Part shown: piece by piece, positions 62,878 through 64,000 of the stretch
How positions within the stretch are numbered: the first letter of the stretch is position 1
Layout of the letters: the number at the start of each line of letters is the position of its first letter
Assembly (NCBI RefSeq): GCF_003355005.1
Contig: NZ_CP029988.1
Span: 1-64,000, forward strand
DNA from: Sphingomonas sp. FARSPH
GTDB lineage: Bacteria; Pseudomonadota; Alphaproteobacteria; Sphingomonadales; Sphingomonadaceae
DNA: 64,000 nt
Direction: 5' to 3'
Program-made: the position numbers and the translations under genes
Notes under the pieces: generated by a model
Told to the model about the DNA's origin: nothing
The model's database searches: none
Seen by the model: only the letters and a program-made list of their open reading frames with translations

Positions 62878-63492
62878 ATGCTGATCGGATATGCCCGCGT
62901 CTCCAAAGCCGATGGCTCGCAGTCTCTCGACCTGCAGCACGACGCCTTGCGCGCCGCAGGTGTCGAACGGGACAATATCTATGATGATCTTGCTTCCGGC
63001 GGTCGTGATGATCGCCCTGGCTTGACTGCCTGCCTCAAGTCATTGCGTGACGGCGATGTGCTGGTGGTCTGGAAGCTCGATCGCCTCGGACGATCGCTTG
63101 CCCATCTGGTCAACACGGTGAAGGAGCTGTCAGACCGCAAGATCGGCCTGCGGGTTCTGACTGGAAAGGGCGCTCAGATCGACACCACGACTGCGTCCGG
63201 TCGCATGGTGTTCGGAATCTTCGCCACCTTGGCCGAGTTCGAGCGGGATCTGATCCGAGAGCGCACCATGGCGGGTCTCGCCTCCGCGAGAGCGCGCGGT
63301 CGCAAGGGCGGACGAAAATTCGCGCTCACCAAAGCTCAGGTGCGTCTCGCGCAAGCCGCCATGGCCCAGCGCGATACTTCAGTTTCCGATCTCTGCAAGG
63401 AACTCGGCATCGAGCGCGTCACTCTCTACCGATATGTCGGTCCCAAAGGCGAGCTCAGAGACCATGGAAAGCATGTTCTCGGACTTACGTAG
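62878..63492 (+). CDS. tnpR: Tn5393-like resolvase
   Basis: 204 residues, complete: LIGYARVSKADGSQSLDLQ with the catalytic serine, WKLDRLGRSLAHLVN, FATLAEFERDLIRERT and helix-turn-helix SVSDLCKELGIERVTLYRYV. It precedes the str genes in Tn5393; here an IS3-family element follows directly after its stop, as IS1133 does in the original transposon. Confidence 0.88.
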   Translation: MLIGYARVSKADGSQSLDLQHDALRAAGVERDNIYDDLASGGRDDRPGLTACLKSLRDGDVLVVWKLDRLGRSLAHLVNTVKELSDRKIGLRVLTGKGAQIDTTTASGRMVFGIFATLAEFERDLIRERTMAGLASARARGRKGGRKFALTKAQVRLAQAAMAQRDTSVSDLCKELGIERVTLYRYVGPKGELRDHGKHVLGLT

Positions 63493-63556
63493 TGGACTTG
63501 CCTCGGTTTCGTTCCGGTCTTTTTGAGAGCATTATTTGTTATCAAGGAGACCATAT

Positions 63557-63832
63557 ATGTCATTAAAGCATAGTGATGAATTTAAGCGTGATGCAGTTCG
63601 CATAGCACTCACTAGTGGCTTAACACGCCGTCAAGTTGCGTCAGATTTAAGTATTGGGCTTTCCACGCTTGGGAAATGGATCGCATCAATTTCCGATGAA
63701 ACTAAAATTCCTACCCAAGACACTGATCTTCTGCGTGAGAATGAACGTTTACGCAAAGAGAACCGTATCCTTCGGGAGGAGAGGGAGATATTAAAAAAGG
63801 CAGCAATATTTTTCGCAGTACAAAAGCTGTGA
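63557..63832 (+). CDS. IS3-family OrfA
   Basis: 91 residues: helix-turn-helix MSLKHSDEFKRDAVRIAL and RRQVASDLSIGLSTLGKWI, then a leucine zipper (LLRENERLRKENRILREE). ATG 63557 follows aaggag. The slip site AAAAAAG at 63793-63799 near its end would make the OrfAB transposase by minus-one frameshifting. Confidence 0.9.
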   Translation: MSLKHSDEFKRDAVRIALTSGLTRRQVASDLSIGLSTLGKWIASISDETKIPTQDTDLLRENERLRKENRILREEREILKKAAIFFAVQKL

Positions 63833-64000
63833 GATTTCAGTTTATTACGGATTACCGTGGCTCTCTCTCACGTTCACGCATATGTCGTTTGATGGGCGTA
63901 ACAGATCGTGGTTTACGTGCATGGAAACGCCGTCCTCCATCACTGCGCCAGCGTCGTGATCTTATACTTCTAGCGCATATACGTGAGCAGCATCGGTTGT
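63829..64000 (+). CDS. IS3-family OrfB, 3' end outside the window
   Basis: The minus-one frame after the slip site reads FQFITDYRGSLSRSRICRLM and LILLAHIREQHRL, the N-terminal HTH_21-type region of IS3 transposases. The DDE domain lies beyond the window. GTG 63829 is a possible separate start; translation as OrfAB is more likely. Confidence 0.82.
   Translation, partial: MRFQFITDYRGSLSRSRICRLMGVTDRGLRAWKRRPPSLRQRRDLILLAHIREQHRL

Larger units (their letters stand above)
63493..64000 (+). mobile_element. IS3-family insertion sequence, probably IS1133, cut by window edge
   Basis: The tip is probably tggacttgcctcggtttcg at 63493, directly after the tnpR stop. It holds orfA and the start of orfB in the minus-one frame. 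The position between tnpR and the str genes is that of IS1133 in Tn5393. The identity is from memory and position; the right end lies outside the window. Confidence 0.72.

Noticed and set aside
1..64000. rRNA, tRNA and tmRNA genes
   Set aside because: None was recognised on either strand, which fits a plasmid.

Overview
The window reads as most of a conjugative plasmid from an alphaproteobacterium, probably a sphingomonad. The backbone is GC-rich. Its VirB/VirD4 transfer genes, RPA-type replication initiator, ParA/ParB set, DUF3768, ArdC-like and VbhA/Fic-like genes, and a GAAC-N7-GAAC LexA box, all fit that group. The host assignment is inference; no rRNA, tRNA or chromosomal marker is present. 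Remnants of one Tn5393-like transposon lie at both window edges: strB end plus terminal repeat on the left, tnpA start, tnpR and an IS1133-like element on the right. The simplest reading is a circular molecule linearised inside that resistance island.

Layout. 0-1.8 kb: aph(3')-Ia (5' end outside the window), IS26, strB tail and Tn5393 inverted repeat. 1.9-19 kb: accessory backbone with a VbhA-like antitoxin and frameshifted Fic toxin, DUF3768, many small genes, ArdC, a secreted-type nuclease and a primase-like Toprim protein. A large ParB-like gene here is cut in two by a 5.6-kb element (7366-12961) with three tyrosine recombinases and a TnpC-like protein. 19.2-31.1 kb: virB1-virB11 and virD4 with an EexN-like lipoprotein. 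31.1-33.7 kb: LPD7 protein, relaxase, MobC and oriT. 33.7-37.1 kb: partition genes and ssb. 37.8-46.1 kb: one Tn3-family transposon with another inserted in its tnpA, each with a 5-bp target duplication. 46.2-47.6 kb: origin (DnaA box, ten iterons) and repA. 47.8-53.4 kb: a truncated Tn3 end, a complete 5.2-kb Tn3-family element and two pieces of a resolvase gene. 53.4-63.5 kb: imuA stub, a tripartite RND efflux operon, a pentapeptide-repeat gene joined to the qacEdelta1 tail, sul1, an orf5/ggt fragment fusion, and the Tn5393-like tnpA stub and tnpR. 63.5-64 kb: start of an IS3-family element.

Working together, the predicted nic site at 33605/33606 would send the partition, ssb and replication genes into the recipient first and the secretion genes last. 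The secretion system, relaxase, MobC and coupling protein make the plasmid plausibly self-transmissible. Its cargo covers kanamycin-type aminoglycosides, sulfonamides and possibly multidrug efflux.

The signals most worth follow-up are: the four-gene recombinase element with exactly reconstructable ends; a repeated structured leader upstream of minus-strand accessory genes; a 27-bp repeat in front of two operons including virB; and the translational coupling of sul1 to the efflux operon through a pentapeptide-QacE chimera.
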